A stretch of DNA of 64,000 nucleotides from Pectobacterium atrosepticum (GCA_019056595.1 CP036163.1:4712001-4776000), one strand, 5' to 3'; shown: positions 8,807 through 18,416, counted from the first letter of the stretch. Notes: generated from the letters alone by a model not told the origin. Made by a program: numbers and translations.

Positions 8807-9082
8807 ATGAATCTTAGACGGCTCAAGTATTTTGTGAAAATCGTTGATATCGGTAGCCTGACACAGGCTGCTGAGTTGTTGCATATTGCACAACCGGCGC
8901 TGAGCCAGCAGGTCGCGACGCTGGAGAGTGAACTCGAAAAACAGCTGCTGGTACGGAGTCGGCGTGGTGTTACGCCTACCGAGGCGGGGAAAATTCTTTA
9001 TTCTCATGCACAGACGATATTGTCGCAGTGCGAACAGGCAAAGGATGCGGTGAGTGGTGTACGGCAATCAATGAGTGCGTAA
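8807..9082 (+). CDS. nac: Short Nac: LysR-type nitrogen assimilation regulator, DNA-binding part only
   Basis: A 91-residue protein closely matching the first 90 or so residues of NAC (start MNLRRLKYFVKIVDIGSL; helix-turn-helix with HIAQPALSQQVATLE; RRGVTPTEAGKILY). The co-inducer domain of about 210 residues that LysR proteins normally have is absent, and no remnant of it follows. The gene has an AGGAG site, a sigma-54 promoter with NtrC-like sites upstream and a perfect hairpin 14 bases after the stop, so it looks like a finished short gene. NAC proteins link NtrC control to sigma-70 promoters of nitrogen genes. A truncated NAC of about 100 residues was reported to keep the known activities of the full protein. 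Confidence 0.85.
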   Translation: MNLRRLKYFVKIVDIGSLTQAAELLHIAQPALSQQVATLESELEKQLLVRSRRGVTPTEAGKILYSHAQTILSQCEQAKDAVSGVRQSMSA

Positions 9083-9095
9083 GCGTTAGTCATAG

Positions 9096-9121
9096 AGCCA
9101 GCCATTTCCCGATGGCTGGCT
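9096..9121 (+). terminator. Hairpin directly after short nac
   Basis: A perfect ten-base stem (AGCCAGCCAT with ATGGCTGGCT) and a six-base loop, starting 14 bases after the nac stop. The following sequence is only moderately T-rich, so termination efficiency is uncertain. Confidence 0.6.
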
Positions 9122-9462
9122 ATCAATCAATCTTTCTTGCTAGATGTTCTGTGGAATTATATATCTTTTCCGTGAGTCTCATCACAATTCCATAGTGTTA
9201 TCGAGTTTCTTCCAAACAATGACGTTGCTCTTAAAAATAAAATGGTTTTTTAGTTTTTTTATTTATTTGGTTTATTTATCTGCAGCTTCATTTTATTGCC
9301 GCAATGTGAATATGATTTCCTTAAAATGGTAATAGACACTAGCGGTCATGCCATTCACAGTGTTACATTAATCTTCGTTATGTTTTCTCTAATCCTGTGC
9401 ACCAAAGAACAGGTGTTGCCTTATGGGTGTATGACGGTTATTTTTTTGATTAAGGAGTTCAA
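9122..9462. other. AT-rich intergenic region before iraP
   Basis: Contains no gene I can support. A 62-codon frame at 9144-9332 has a poor composition and no ribosome-binding site. The iraP promoter should lie here; I could not pick it out with confidence. Confidence 0.4.
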
Positions 9463-9729
9463 ATGAATAATATCCTCTCTCATCTTTTAATAAAGTTGGC
9501 AGAAAAAGAAGTTGGAGAAAAAGCGCTTAACGCGAAGATTGAATCGTTAGAGATGCTGATTTCTGCTATTGTTTCAACGTTTGATGATGGTAAAATCAAT
9601 GAGTTAAATAAAAAGATAGAAGGTGTGGTTGCTGATGCTTCGCAGCGGAAGGATGAGCATAATTACTTAGCTTTCGAATTATTGGAAAAAAATATCAATC
9701 GAATCACAACCGTTTCATTACGGGAATAA
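9463..9729 (+). CDS. iraP: IraP, RssB anti-adaptor that stabilises sigma-S
   Basis: An 88-residue helical protein aligning along its length with E. coli IraP (86 residues). The N-terminus NNILSHLLIKLAEKE corresponds to NLIAELLFKLAQKE, followed by a coiled-coil-like ESLEMLISAIV segment. IraP binds the adaptor RssB and blocks delivery of RpoS to ClpXP, in E. coli on phosphate starvation. An AAGGAG site precedes the ATG. The C-terminal third is divergent, so full function is inferred. It stands alone between nac and cycA. Confidence 0.8.
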   Translation: MNNILSHLLIKLAEKEVGEKALNAKIESLEMLISAIVSTFDDGKINELNKKIEGVVADASQRKDEHNYLAFELLEKNINRITTVSLRE

Positions 9730-9847
9730 CTTTCTTATATATCAATGGTGACGACATTAATTGATCGCATATTAATTTCCACACATCAATTGAGAATTGA
9801 TTATATCCAATAATAGAGAATACTTGTGCTATGCGTGACTTTGCTGA

Positions 9848-9882
9848 AAAAAATTGAAGGCGCCGACGTTGTCCGCGCCTTT
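9848..9882 (-). terminator. Rho-independent terminator of cycA
   Basis: Read leftward: AAGGCGC, an 11-base loop, GCGCCTT, then CAA and a run of seven T. It lies about 20 bases after the cycA stop. Confidence 0.8.
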
Positions 9883-9898
9883 CTTGCATTTATACGCT

Positions 9899-11311
9899 TT
9901 ACTTCACGTCAACAACCTGCTTTTTTCGACGAACAAACTGATAAGCAATAGCCAGAACAATAAACCAAAGCGGCGTAACAACAAGCGCCTGACGTGTATC
10001 TGGCTGTAATGTTAACAGTACAATAACAAAAGCGAAAAAGGCCAAGCATACCCTGCACATAAAAACACCCAATGGCATTTTATATGATGACTCTGCATGT
10101 AGCTGAGGGCGTTTTTTACGATATGTCAGGTAAGAACATAGGATGATACTCCAGATGAACATGAATAAAATCGCGGAGACGGTGGTCACCAGCGTAAAGA
10201 CGGTCATCACGTTCGGAATCAGGTAGATCAGCACCACGCCCGAGAGTAAACATATACAAGAAAACATCAGACCGGTTGAAGGAACCGCGCGTTTAGATAG
10301 CATGCCGAAGCTCTTCGGTGCATCGCCTTGTTTAGCGAGGCCAAATAGCATGCGGCTGGTTGAGAACACACCGCTATTGGCTGAGGATGCCGCAGACGTT
10401 AATACGACGAAGTTGATCATACTGGCGGCCGCAGGTAAGCCAACAAGAACGAACATTTCTACGAAAGGACTACGATCCGCAGTAATTGCCCCCCACGGTG
10501 TCACGGACATAATCATGATTAATGCAAAAACATAAAACATGATGATGCGAATCGGGATGGCGTTAATTGCACGTGGTAGAACGACTTTCGGATTTTTAGT
10601 TTCAGCGGCGGTAGTACCAACCAGTTCGATACCAACAAATGCGAATACGGCTATCTGGAACCCAGCAAAGAAACCACTTATCCCTTTAGGGAACATGCCG
10701 CCATCATTCCATAGGTTGTTAAAAGAGGCGACGTTTCCTGATGGAGAGGAGAACTGCATCATGACCAGCGCGACACCGACCACAATTAACGCAACGATAG
10801 CGACAATTTTTATCATTGCGAACCAGAATTCCATCTCACCAAACAGTTTTACGGTTGCCAGATTTAGCGTCAGTAATAGCAGAACGCAAAGCAGAGAAGA
10901 GACCCACTGCGATAAATCGGGGAACCAGAACTGAGAGTAAGCGCTAATGGCTACGACATCGGCAATTCCGGTTACGACCCAGCAGAACCAGTAAGTCCAG
11001 CCGGTAAAGAACCCCGCCCATGGCCCGAGTAGATCAGCAGCGAAATCGCTGAATGACTTATAGTTGAGATTGGAGAGTAATAATTCTCCCATTGCGCGCA
11101 TGACAAAAAACAGCATAAAACCAATGATCATATAAACGAAGATGATCGAAGGACCTGCCATACTGATTGTTTTGCCCGAGCCCATGAATAGCCCAGTACC
11201 GATTGCTCCGCCGATAGCGATGAGCTGAATATGACGATTAGTCAGATTCCGTTGCAGTCCTTCTCCCTGTTCAGGGGCAAGGTCTGCGGTTTCTTTTAAT
11301 TTTTCGACCAT
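9899..11311 (-). CDS. cycA: D-serine/D-alanine/glycine:H+ symporter (CycA type)
   Basis: A 470-residue inner-membrane transporter of the amino acid-polyamine-organocation family with about 12 membrane segments. The first segment has RHIQLIAIGGAIGTGLFMGSG, the family signature, and the order of loops matches CycA. It imports glycine, D-alanine and D-serine with protons. The ATG at 11311 is chosen over 11371 because AGGAAAG lies upstream at correct spacing and the protein then starts like family members. A terminator follows the stop. The gene is single, with an AT-rich leader of over 250 bases before tRNA-Lys. Confidence 0.88.
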   Translation of the reverse strand: MVEKLKETADLAPEQGEGLQRNLTNRHIQLIAIGGAIGTGLFMGSGKTISMAGPSIIFVYMIIGFMLFFVMRAMGELLLSNLNYKSFSDFAADLLGPWAGFFTGWTYWFCWVVTGIADVVAISAYSQFWFPDLSQWVSSLLCVLLLLTLNLATVKLFGEMEFWFAMIKIVAIVALIVVGVALVMMQFSSPSGNVASFNNLWNDGGMFPKGISGFFAGFQIAVFAFVGIELVGTTAAETKNPKVVLPRAINAIPIRIIMFYVFALIMIMSVTPWGAITADRSPFVEMFVLVGLPAAASMINFVVLTSAASSANSGVFSTSRMLFGLAKQGDAPKSFGMLSKRAVPSTGLMFSCICLLSGVVLIYLIPNVMTVFTLVTTVSAILFMFIWSIILCSYLTYRKKRPQLHAESSYKMPLGVFMCRVCLAFFAFVIVLLTLQPDTRQALVVTPLWFIVLAIAYQFVRRKKQVVDVK

Positions 11312-11604
11312 GTAAGTACACTTTCCTGTTTCTGTCTGTGATGTTTTTTTGAGCTCTTTGGCGGCTCTCATTTGCGAAAATCGAAACGAATAAGATAGCT
11401 CAACCGCAGTACTTATTACAGCGGATGTCTGAGATAAGCATAAAGAAGGCAGATAATGATGTAAGGTGATGCTGTATGTTTTTCGCCCTAAAATGAAGGA
11501 GAGATAAAACGATGAAAGGCATAGATATATAGGCCGAGCAGATTAACAAAATTGCCAACTGCTAACAATGCTATTATCGCGTGTAAAAAATTAATATGAA
11601 GTAT

Positions 11605-11633
11605 TTGACAGGTGAGCTCTGGAGGAGAATAAT
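11605..11633 (+). promoter_or_regulatory. Sigma-70 promoter of tRNA-Lys
   Basis: TTGACA (11605-11610), 17 bases, AATAAT (11628-11633), followed by a C-rich stretch before the tRNA. A GC-rich discriminator is typical of stringently controlled stable-RNA promoters. Confidence 0.75.
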
Positions 11634-11643
11634 CCCCCCCGTT

Positions 11644-11719
11644 GGGTCGTTAGCTCAGTTGGTAGAGCCGTTGACTCTTAATCAATTGGTCGCAGGTTCG
11701 AACCCTGCACGACCCACCA
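11644..11719 (+). tRNA. tRNA-Lys (anticodon CTT)
   Basis: A 76-base cloverleaf with encoded CCA, closely like E. coli tRNA-Lys, but the anticodon loop is CTCTTAA, so the anticodon is CTT rather than TTT. It would read AAG only. All stems pair. Confidence 0.95.
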
Positions 11720-12180
11720 ACAATTTCAAAGAGTTACAGTTTTATTTTAAACTTGTTATAATTTTGTTTTCTTTAGTCTCTTTCCATCAAATTGTATCCA
11801 TCCTTTAATTTCATCGTATTTTTTATTAATTCCACTTTCTCTTTATTTTATTTCATGTCTATTTCAGTATTTTTCGCCTATATCTACGATGACCTCTGGC
11901 GTGTCCTTTATTCAATGACGTCTAACGTTGAGTGAAAATATAACGTGGTTGATGGTATAGCTTAAAGTTGCTACCTCGCTTGGTGAGGATGTGTCTCATG
12001 CACCCCGAAGAGTGGTGAGAAAGTGCTATGCTTAACGAACGGAATAGTCGATAGATCGTATTATGATGTTGCGAGTTGCATACACAGGGTTGTGTTCACA
12101 TCCACTGGGGCGGCGTTTAGAGGTTGCTGAAGTTTCCTGGTTAGCCATAAGCAAGTTTTTGCTTTATTTCGGAGGTTCAT
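11720..12180. other. Intergenic region after tRNA-Lys
   Basis: About 460 bases, AT-rich at first. I see no T-rich terminator hairpin after the tRNA, no conserved RNA and no gene. An AGGT-less leader with a GGAGG site at its end belongs to the next gene. Confidence 0.4.
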
Positions 12181-12468
12181 GTGGGATTCGAAAAATTACT
12201 GGCTGTCATAGAAAAAAGTCACCAGGACCCAAAATCGGTTATCTCGTTGTCTGAACTAAGCCAGGCAATTCATGAGATAATTTGTACGGAAAGTTCAAAA
12301 GAGTACAAAATAAATGAGTGCTTTACCGAGCTGAGGGAGTTGGTTGATGAAAGAAAAGCACTTTCCAGGAAGCAGTTCCTGGATAAAGCGTTGGTGACGG
12401 AATTAACGCTTTATAAAAAGAAAGAAGAGGCGCTACTTCTGAAACTCATGAGTATCGGAAATAAATAG
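12181..12468 (+). CDS. Small helical protein of unknown function
   Basis: A 95-residue charged protein predicted to be all-helical, with no Cys-pair, membrane segment or known motif. It starts at GTG with a clear GGAGG six bases upstream, which supports the call. It lies between tRNA-Lys and yecF in a core region near uvrY. The size and helical character recall anti-adaptor proteins such as IraP, but I see no sequence match and do not assign it. Confidence 0.65.
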   Translation: MGFEKLLAVIEKSHQDPKSVISLSELSQAIHEIICTESSKEYKINECFTELRELVDERKALSRKQFLDKALVTELTLYKKKEEALLLKLMSIGNK

Positions 12469-12561
12469 ACGAGGGTCTCTATTTTTAAATCAGGGACGAT
12501 AGTGGTAAATATCACTACACCGCCAGATCAAATTACTGAAATGGCAGTGTAGCAATTAGTG

Positions 12562-12786
12562 CTATTTACGGTAGCTGGTTTTGATTTGTTTAATCGTGTT
12601 ATCAAAAACGGCAGCTTGCTCGGCATCTTCCAATTGAGCAATATATCTTTCCATATTGATGATAACTTTACCGGCGTCCGCCTGGCCGATTGCTTTTAAT
12701 AACAGCGTAACCATAGCTTTCAGGCAGGTAACCTCATGGGCCAGTGTTTCAGCGGATGCGGCAGTAGAAAAATCTGCGTTGCTCAT
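12562..12786 (-). CDS. yecF: YecF (DUF2594) protein
   Basis: A 74-residue protein matching E. coli YecF over its whole length (blocks [33 protein letters not shown] and [11 protein letters not shown]). The function is unknown. In E. coli the gene is also divergent from and next to uvrY, so the neighbourhood is conserved. A TTGAGGAG site precedes the ATG. Confidence 0.92.
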   Translation of the reverse strand: MSNADFSTAASAETLAHEVTCLKAMVTLLLKAIGQADAGKVIINMERYIAQLEDAEQAAVFDNTIKQIKTSYRK

Positions 12787-13430
12787 GTTTTCTCCTCAAC
12801 AAGAAAAAGACGTTTTCCTTCGCCTGCTGCGGGCGTCACCGCTGACACGACAGGCAAAAATAGATAGGGGTAGTATACCATAAAGCATATTATGGATTGA
12901 TATTATTCGCGGATAACACCATTTTAGTGACTGTTTTTTATGCATTTAATTTATTAGAATAGCGTCTATATTTTGGCTGTTGTTTTGTGGCAAAAGATAT
13001 AGATGTGTTTCGTTTAATACATATGATGTTAACTATGGACGTTTTTCCCTGAATGCATTATTTGTATAATACAGTTATAGGCGATGATAAAATTCTTAAC
13101 AATAGCTCGATTACAATAGTGACTTTTTATTGACATTTAAGATGCAAAGCCAATTGCATGCCATTTAATTCACATTGTTTTTCATACATTTTGTGCCATG
13201 GAACTGTTTATAAGCGTGCGGCGTATTTGAAATGTTAAGAGTGTGATCAACATACATCTTCAGGTTAACAATATATTGTTATGATCGGGAAATGCGCTTT
13301 ATTCCTTCTCGGTATATTTTAAAATACATATTCATATAAATCTGTGTTCATTATTTTTTGAAACCAACGTAGTATCACCTGCAAGCAACTTTTCATGTAA
13401 GTGTTACTCCCTTTTTTGGAGAATTATTCT
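12787..13430. other. Long AT-rich yecF-uvrY intergenic region
   Basis: About 640 bases between divergent genes. It should hold both promoters and any upstream control of uvrY. I see no gene in it and did not find a site I would name with confidence. Confidence 0.45.
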
Positions 13431-14087
13431 TTGATTAGCGTTTTTCTTGTTGATGACCATGAACTGGTGCGGGCAGGGATACGACGCATTCTTGACGATA
13501 TCAAAGGTCTGAAAGTAGTTGGTGAAGCATGCTGTGGTGAAGATGCCGTGAAATGGTGCCGAAGCAATGATGTTGACGTTGTTCTGATGGACATGAGCAT
13601 GCCGGGCATCGGTGGGCTTGAAGCAACGCGTAAAATTTTGCGGTTTACTCCAGATATAAAAGTCATCATGCTCACCATTTATACGGAAAATCCATTACCC
13701 GCTAAAGTGATGCAGGCGGGTGCCGCGGGATATGTTAGTAAAGCTGCTGCCCCTCAGGAAGTGATCTCCGCCATTCGAGCCGTACATGCAGGGAAACGGT
13801 ATATTGCTTCTGATATTGCTCAACAGATGGCATTGAGCCAGTTGGAGCCGCAGACGGATGCGCCGCTTGAGTGTTTGTCTGAACGCGAATTACAGATTAT
13901 GCTAATGATAACGAAGGGGCAAAAAGTGACTGAAATCTCAGAACAGCTCAATCTTAGCCCTAAAACAGTGAACAGCTATCGTTACCGCATGTTCAGTAAG
14001 CTGAATATTAACGGTGACGTAGAATTGACTCATCTGGCTATCAAGCACGGGCTTTTTACCGCGGAGACATTGTTAAGTAGTGAGTGA
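13431..14087 (+). CDS. uvrY: UvrY/GacA/ExpA response regulator of the BarA-UvrY (Gac) system
   Basis: A 218-residue regulator. The receiver domain (1-120) has [10 protein letters not shown], the phospho-Asp in [12 protein letters not shown] and the conserved Lys in SKAAAP. The LuxR-type DNA-binding domain has [36 protein letters not shown]. Phosphorylated by BarA (GacS), it activates the small RNAs csrB/rsmB and so controls exoenzymes and virulence in soft-rot bacteria, where it is called ExpA or GacA. I place the start at TTG 13431: a GGAG site is at the right distance and the protein then begins [11 protein letters not shown] as homologues do; the upstream ATG would add ten unmatched residues. 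It overlaps uvrC by eight bases. Confidence 0.95.
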   Translation: MISVFLVDDHELVRAGIRRILDDIKGLKVVGEACCGEDAVKWCRSNDVDVVLMDMSMPGIGGLEATRKILRFTPDIKVIMLTIYTENPLPAKVMQAGAAGYVSKAAAPQEVISAIRAVHAGKRYIASDIAQQMALSQLEPQTDAPLECLSERELQIMLMITKGQKVTEISEQLNLSPKTVNSYRYRMFSKLNINGDVELTHLAIKHGLFTAETLLSSE

Positions 14088-15912
14088 GAGTTTCGATGCT
14101 TCGGCATTTTTAAAAACGGTAACGAGCCAGCCTGGGGTCTACCGTATGTACGATGCCGGCAATACGGTCATCTATGTTGGTAAGGCAAAAGACTTAAAAA
14201 AACGACTTGCCAGCTATTTCCGCAGCCATGTTGCCAGCCGTAAAACCGAGGCGTTAGTCAAAAGCATCAAGCATATTGATGTCACGATCACGCATACAGA
14301 AACTGAAGCCTTACTGCTAGAACACAACTATATTAAGCTTTATCAGCCGCGTTATAACGTCTTGTTACGCGATGATAAATCCTATCCCATGATCTTCCTA
14401 AGTGGTGATGCTCATCCACGCTTGACGGTTCACCGTGGCGCTAAGCATGCGAAGGGCGAATATTTCGGCCCGTTTCCCAACGGAAATGCCGTGCGTGAAA
14501 CGTTAATCTTGCTGCAAAAACTGTTTCCGGTACGCCAGTGTGAAAATAGCGTCTATCGCAATCGCTCTCGCCCTTGTCTGCAATATCAAATTGGTCGCTG
14601 CCTTGGGCCTTGCGTTAGCGGTTTGGTTAGCGAAGAGGATTATCGGCAGCAGGTTGAGTATGTTCGCCTGTTCTTGTCTGGTAAAGATCAGCAAGTATTG
14701 AATCAACTCATCTCACGGATGGAGTCGGCCAGTCGTGACCTGCGTTTTGAAGATGCCGCACGGATACGCGATCAGATTCAAGCGGTTCGTCGGGTGACGG
14801 AAAAACAATTTGTTTCTGGTGACGGCGAAGATTTGGACGTCATCAGTGTTGCTTTTGATGCTGGCATGGCCTGTGTATATGTCCTTTTTATCCGACAAGG
14901 GAAAGTGCTTGGCAGCCGGAGCTATTTCCCCAAAGTGCCTGGCGGTACGGAATTGGGGGAAGTCGTACAAACTTTTGTCGGGCAATTCTATTTACAAGGG
15001 AACTCAGGCCGAACGCTTCCCACAGAAATTTTGCTTGATTTTACCTTGCCTGATAAAGATTTGCTTACCGAATCCCTAACGGCGGTTGCGGGGAGAAAAG
15101 TCCAAATTCAGACGAAACCCCGTGGCGATCGTGCTCGCTATCTAAAACTAGCGCGGACGAATGCTGCTACGGCGCTAGTTACAAAATTGTCTCAGCAATC
15201 CACCATTCATCAGCGTTTGGCTGCATTAGCCAACGTCTTGCAGTTGCCCGAAATCCACCGAATGGAGTGTTTTGACATCAGTCATACTATGGGTGAACAG
15301 ACGGTGGCATCCTGCGTGGTATTTGATGCTAACGGCCCGTTACGTTCGGAATATCGCCGCTATAATATCAGTGGTATTACGCCTGGTGATGATTATGCCG
15401 CCATGGCGCAAGTCCTCCAGCGCCGGTATGGTAAAGCGTTAGATGACAGTAAAATACCGGATGTCATTGTGATCGATGGTGGGAAAGGACAGCTCGGTCA
15501 GGCTCAGGCCGTGTTTGACTCTTTGCAAGTATCGTGGGATAAAAATAAGCCTCTGTTGCTCGGTGTCGCGAAAGGCAGCGATCGTAAAGCCGGGCTGGAA
15601 ACGCTGTTTCTTGAGGCGACGGGTGAGGGAATGGCACTGCCTGCTGATTCTCCAGCGCTGCACGTTATCCAGCATATTCGCGATGATTCGCATGACCATG
15701 CGATTGGCGGACATCGCAAGAAGAGAGCAAAAGTAAAAAACACCAGTACGTTGGAGCTTATTGAAGGTGTCGGCCCTAAACGTCGCCAAACCCTGTTGAA
15801 ATACATGGGAGGGCTACAGCCTTTGATGAATGCCAGCATTGAGGAGATTGCAAATGTTCCAGGAATTTCGCATGGATTGGCAGAAAAAATCTTCCATGCA
15901 TTGAAACACTAG
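14080..15912 (+). CDS. uvrC: UvrC, excinuclease ABC subunit C
   Basis: A 610-residue protein, the same length as E. coli UvrC. It has the N-terminal GIY-YIG nuclease (GVYRMYD and IYVGKAKDL) for the 3' cut, a Cys-rich segment ([15 protein letters not shown]), the UvrB-binding UVR motif near residues 205-235, the RNase H-like domain for the 5' cut ([14 protein letters not shown]) and tandem helix-hairpin-helix motifs at the end. It completes nucleotide excision repair with UvrAB. It starts at GTG inside the end of uvrY, the conserved enterobacterial arrangement. Confidence 0.97.
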   Translation: MSESFDASAFLKTVTSQPGVYRMYDAGNTVIYVGKAKDLKKRLASYFRSHVASRKTEALVKSIKHIDVTITHTETEALLLEHNYIKLYQPRYNVLLRDDKSYPMIFLSGDAHPRLTVHRGAKHAKGEYFGPFPNGNAVRETLILLQKLFPVRQCENSVYRNRSRPCLQYQIGRCLGPCVSGLVSEEDYRQQVEYVRLFLSGKDQQVLNQLISRMESASRDLRFEDAARIRDQIQAVRRVTEKQFVSGDGEDLDVISVAFDAGMACVYVLFIRQGKVLGSRSYFPKVPGGTELGEVVQTFVGQFYLQGNSGRTLPTEILLDFTLPDKDLLTESLTAVAGRKVQIQTKPRGDRARYLKLARTNAATALVTKLSQQSTIHQRLAALANVLQLPEIHRMECFDISHTMGEQTVASCVVFDANGPLRSEYRRYNISGITPGDDYAAMAQVLQRRYGKALDDSKIPDVIVIDGGKGQLGQAQAVFDSLQVSWDKNKPLLLGVAKGSDRKAGLETLFLEATGEGMALPADSPALHVIQHIRDDSHDHAIGGHRKKRAKVKNTSTLELIEGVGPKRRQTLLKYMGGLQPLMNASIEEIANVPGISHGLAEKIFHALKH

Positions 15913-15970
15913 GGACAATGTAGCAACATACTCCTAGTATCCACTCCAGCCAGATAGTTACCTAAGCGCT

Positions 15971-16519
15971 ATGCAATTTAATATACCGACGTTGCTTACC
16001 CTGTTTCGTGTTGCTCTTATTCCGTTTTTCGTGCTGGCGTTTTATCTTCCATTCGTCTGGGCACCGCTGCTTTGCGCGTTGATCTTCGTGTTTGCTGCCG
16101 TAACGGATTGGTTTGATGGTTTCCTTGCCCGCCGCTGGAAACAAACCACGCGCTTTGGTGCCTTCCTCGATCCTGTTGCGGATAAAGTGATGGTGGCTGT
16201 CGCGCTGGTGTTGGTTGCGGAATATTATCATTCTTGGTGGATTACGTTGCCTGCTGCAACGATGATCGCGCGAGAAATCATTATTTCAGCATTGCGCGAG
16301 TGGATGGCTGAAATTGGCAAGAGAAGCAGCGTTGCTGTGTCGTGGATAGGGAAGGTCAAAACCACGGCTCAGATGATGGCGCTTTTTGCTTTGCTATGGC
16401 GCCCAGAACGCATTGTTGAAGGTATTGGCGTTGCGGCGTTGTACATAGCAGCAGTGCTGACTTTTTGGTCCATGTTTCAATATTTGAATGCTGCGCGCCA
16501 CGATTTGCTTGAACCTTGA
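15971..16519 (+). CDS. pgsA: PgsA, phosphatidylglycerophosphate synthase
   Basis: A 182-residue membrane enzyme that joins CDP-diacylglycerol and glycerol-3-phosphate in phosphatidylglycerol synthesis. The CDP-alcohol phosphotransferase motif DGx2ARx8Gx3Dx3D is complete (in the region [11 protein letters not shown] to FLDPVADK). It has several membrane segments and normal length. It follows uvrC by about 60 bases and precedes the tRNA Gly-Cys-Leu operon, as in E. coli. Confidence 0.97.
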   Translation: MQFNIPTLLTLFRVALIPFFVLAFYLPFVWAPLLCALIFVFAAVTDWFDGFLARRWKQTTRFGAFLDPVADKVMVAVALVLVAEYYHSWWITLPAATMIAREIIISALREWMAEIGKRSSVAVSWIGKVKTTAQMMALFALLWRPERIVEGIGVAALYIAAVLTFWSMFQYLNAARHDLLEP

Positions 16520-16569
16520 TCGAAGCGCCGTAAAAACCAGCAAACGAATGCGGTTGCTTGATAATTCTG

Positions 16570-16597
16570 TTGACTCATTGCGTCAGGTCAGTAGAAT
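16570..16597 (+). promoter_or_regulatory. Promoter of the tRNA Gly-Cys-Leu operon
   Basis: TTGACT (16570-16575), 16 bases, TAGAAT (16592-16597), about 60 bases before tRNA-Gly. Confidence 0.6.
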
Positions 16598-16658
16598 GCA
16601 CCGCATCAACAGCAACGCTGGTTTGTAAGAAGTTAGATAAATCAGTAAGTTCTGTGTT

Positions 16659-16734
<76 letters not shown>

Positions 16735-16785
16735 ATTTAAAGCATCGGCAATTGCGGATGTTGGTTACTAAGACCTGAATATTTT

Positions 16786-16859
16786 GGCGCGTTAACAAAG
16801 CGGTTATGTAGCGGATTGCAAATCCGTCTAGTCCGGTTCGACTCCGGAACGCGCCTCCA
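16786..16859 (+). tRNA. tRNA-Cys (anticodon GCA)
   Basis: A 74-base cloverleaf with encoded CCA, second gene of the operon, 51 bases after tRNA-Gly. Confidence 0.97.
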
Positions 16860-16867
16860 ATATTTAA

Positions 16868-16954
16868 GCCCGGGTGGTGAAATCGGTAGACACAAGGGAT
16901 TTAAAATCCCTCGGCGTTCGCGCTGTGCGGGTTCAAGTCCCGCCCCGGGCACCA
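16868..16954 (+). tRNA. tRNA-Leu (anticodon TAA)
   Basis: An 87-base class II tRNA with a long variable arm and encoded CCA. Its 3' end is the left attachment site of the 20.6-kb island, and the tRNA stays intact after integration. Confidence 0.97.
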
Positions 16955-16959
16955 TTGAT
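16932..16959 (+). repeat. attL: left attachment site of the tRNA-Leu island
   Basis: The last 23 bases of tRNA-Leu plus ATTGA-T recur at 37540-37566 with a single missing G in the run of three. The integrase gene begins about 200 bases inside. Confidence 0.9.
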
Positions 16960-16965
16960 AAATCA

Positions 16966-16993
16966 ATAGACGTCAACCGACGTCTATTTTTTT
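16966..16993 (+). terminator. Terminator just inside the island
   Basis: ATAGACGTC, loop AACC, GACGTCTAT, then a run of T. It lies on the island side of attL, so it now ends the tRNA operon in place of the original terminator at 37605-37626. Confidence 0.85.
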
Positions 16994-17156
16994 GCCTAAA
17001 ATCCACGGTTTTACTGGCTTCCACTTCATTCCATACTCTCCCAACGTCAACGCAATTCAATCGACATCAACTTGCTTGTGAGTATACATCTGAGTATATA
17101 TGTTGGTTCTATCTTGCTCTGTATACTCACCGTAAGCACCAATGAGGATATTGATA

Positions 17157-18416
17157 ATGGCTCTGACCGATATCAAAGTGCGTTCGGCAAAACCAGAAGA
17201 AAAAGAGTATTCACTGACTGACGGTGATGGGATGTTTCTGCTGGTTCATCCCAATGGTTCCAAATACTGGCGGCTGCGCTTTCGTTTTGGTGGCAAGCAA
17301 CATCTCATGGCATTAGGCGTTTATCCTGAAGTCTCTCTTTCTGAAGCGCGTCAGAAACGGGATGAAGCTCGGAAGCAGGTCGCTGCGGGCATCGATCCCC
17401 GCGAACATAAGAAAGCGGTAAAAGCCAAACAGGAAGAGGATGAAAAGACCTTCGAAGTTGTGGCTCGCGCCTGGCACGCCGACAACAAGAAATGGTCTGA
17501 ATCCCATGGCGAGCGTATCCTGAAAAGCCTGAGCGACAATATTTTCCCCGTTATTGGCAACACACATATCGCAGATTTGAAAACACGCGACTTACTGGCA
17601 CCGATCAAAAGTGTTGAACGTTCAGGACGTTTAGAAGTGGCGAAGCGTCTAAAACAGCGTGTGACTGCCATCATGACCTATGCCGTACAAAATGGCTTGA
17701 TTGACTATAATCCGGCGCAGGATATGGCGGGGGCGATTATGCCCGGCAAAGTCGAACATCGCCCGGCGTTGGAGCTTGAACGTTTGCCTGAACTCCTTGG
17801 TCGCATTGATGGTTACAAAGGCCGTGAGTTTACCAAGTGGGTTATTAATCTCTCCTTACTGATTTTCATTCGTTCAAGCGAGCTCCGTTTTGCTCGCTGG
17901 CCGGAAATCGACTTTGAACGAGCATTGTGGACGATTCCCCCTGAACGTGAACCGATTCCAGGAGTGAAATTCTCCGAACGCGGTTCAAAAATGCACACAC
18001 CACATCTTGTTCCACTGAGCCGTCAGGCACTGGAGATCCTTAAAAAGATCAGAGAAGTGAGTGGGCATTGCGAGCTGGTTTTCATTGGCGATCATTCGTC
18101 ACGAAAACCCGTTAGTGAAGGGACGGTAAACAAAGCGCTGCAAACCATGGGCTACGACACGAAAACGGAAGTATGTGGTCACGGCTTTCGTACTATGGCC
18201 TGTAGTTCACTGATTGAGTCGGGCTTGTGGTCTAGGGATGCGGTAGAGCGACAGATGAGCCACCAGGAACGTAATGGCGTTCGCGCGGCGTATATCCATA
18301 AAGCAGAGCATCTGGATGAGCGTAAGCTGATGCTGCAATGGTGGGCTAATTTTCTCGATGCGAATCGGGAGAAAGCGGTTAGTGCGTTTGATTTTGGGAA
18401 GTTGATGGTGGGCTGA
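17157..18416 (+). CDS. P4-type tyrosine recombinase (integrase) of the tRNA-Leu island
   Basis: A 419-residue integrase with the DUF4102 arm-binding domain (VRSAKPEEKEYSLTDGDGMF), core-binding domain and catalytic domain (FIRSSELRFARWPEIDF, VCGHGFRTMA, and Tyr in VRAAYIHKAEHLDERK). All active-site residues are present. I use the ATG at 17157, nine bases after a GAGG site, rather than the ATG at 17142. It lies directly after tRNA-Leu attL and is the obvious enzyme for integration and excision of the island ending at 37566. Confidence 0.95.
   Translation: MALTDIKVRSAKPEEKEYSLTDGDGMFLLVHPNGSKYWRLRFRFGGKQHLMALGVYPEVSLSEARQKRDEARKQVAAGIDPREHKKAVKAKQEEDEKTFEVVARAWHADNKKWSESHGERILKSLSDNIFPVIGNTHIADLKTRDLLAPIKSVERSGRLEVAKRLKQRVTAIMTYAVQNGLIDYNPAQDMAGAIMPGKVEHRPALELERLPELLGRIDGYKGREFTKWVINLSLLIFIRSSELRFARWPEIDFERALWTIPPEREPIPGVKFSERGSKMHTPHLVPLSRQALEILKKIREVSGHCELVFIGDHSSRKPVSEGTVNKALQTMGYDTKTEVCGHGFRTMACSSLIESGLWSRDAVERQMSHQERNGVRAAYIHKAEHLDERKLMLQWWANFLDANREKAVSAFDFGKLMVG

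Noticed and set aside
9144..9332. 62-codon frame between nac and iraP
   Set aside because: Very rich in Phe, Leu and Ser from AT-rich DNA, no ribosome-binding site, no similarity to any protein I know.
11596..11808. 70-codon frame running through tRNA-Lys
   Set aside because: It is a translation of the tRNA gene and its flanks.
16737..17145. Frames on both strands over tRNA-Cys and tRNA-Leu
   Set aside because: They overlap two tRNA genes and the terminator; their sequences are tRNA read as protein.
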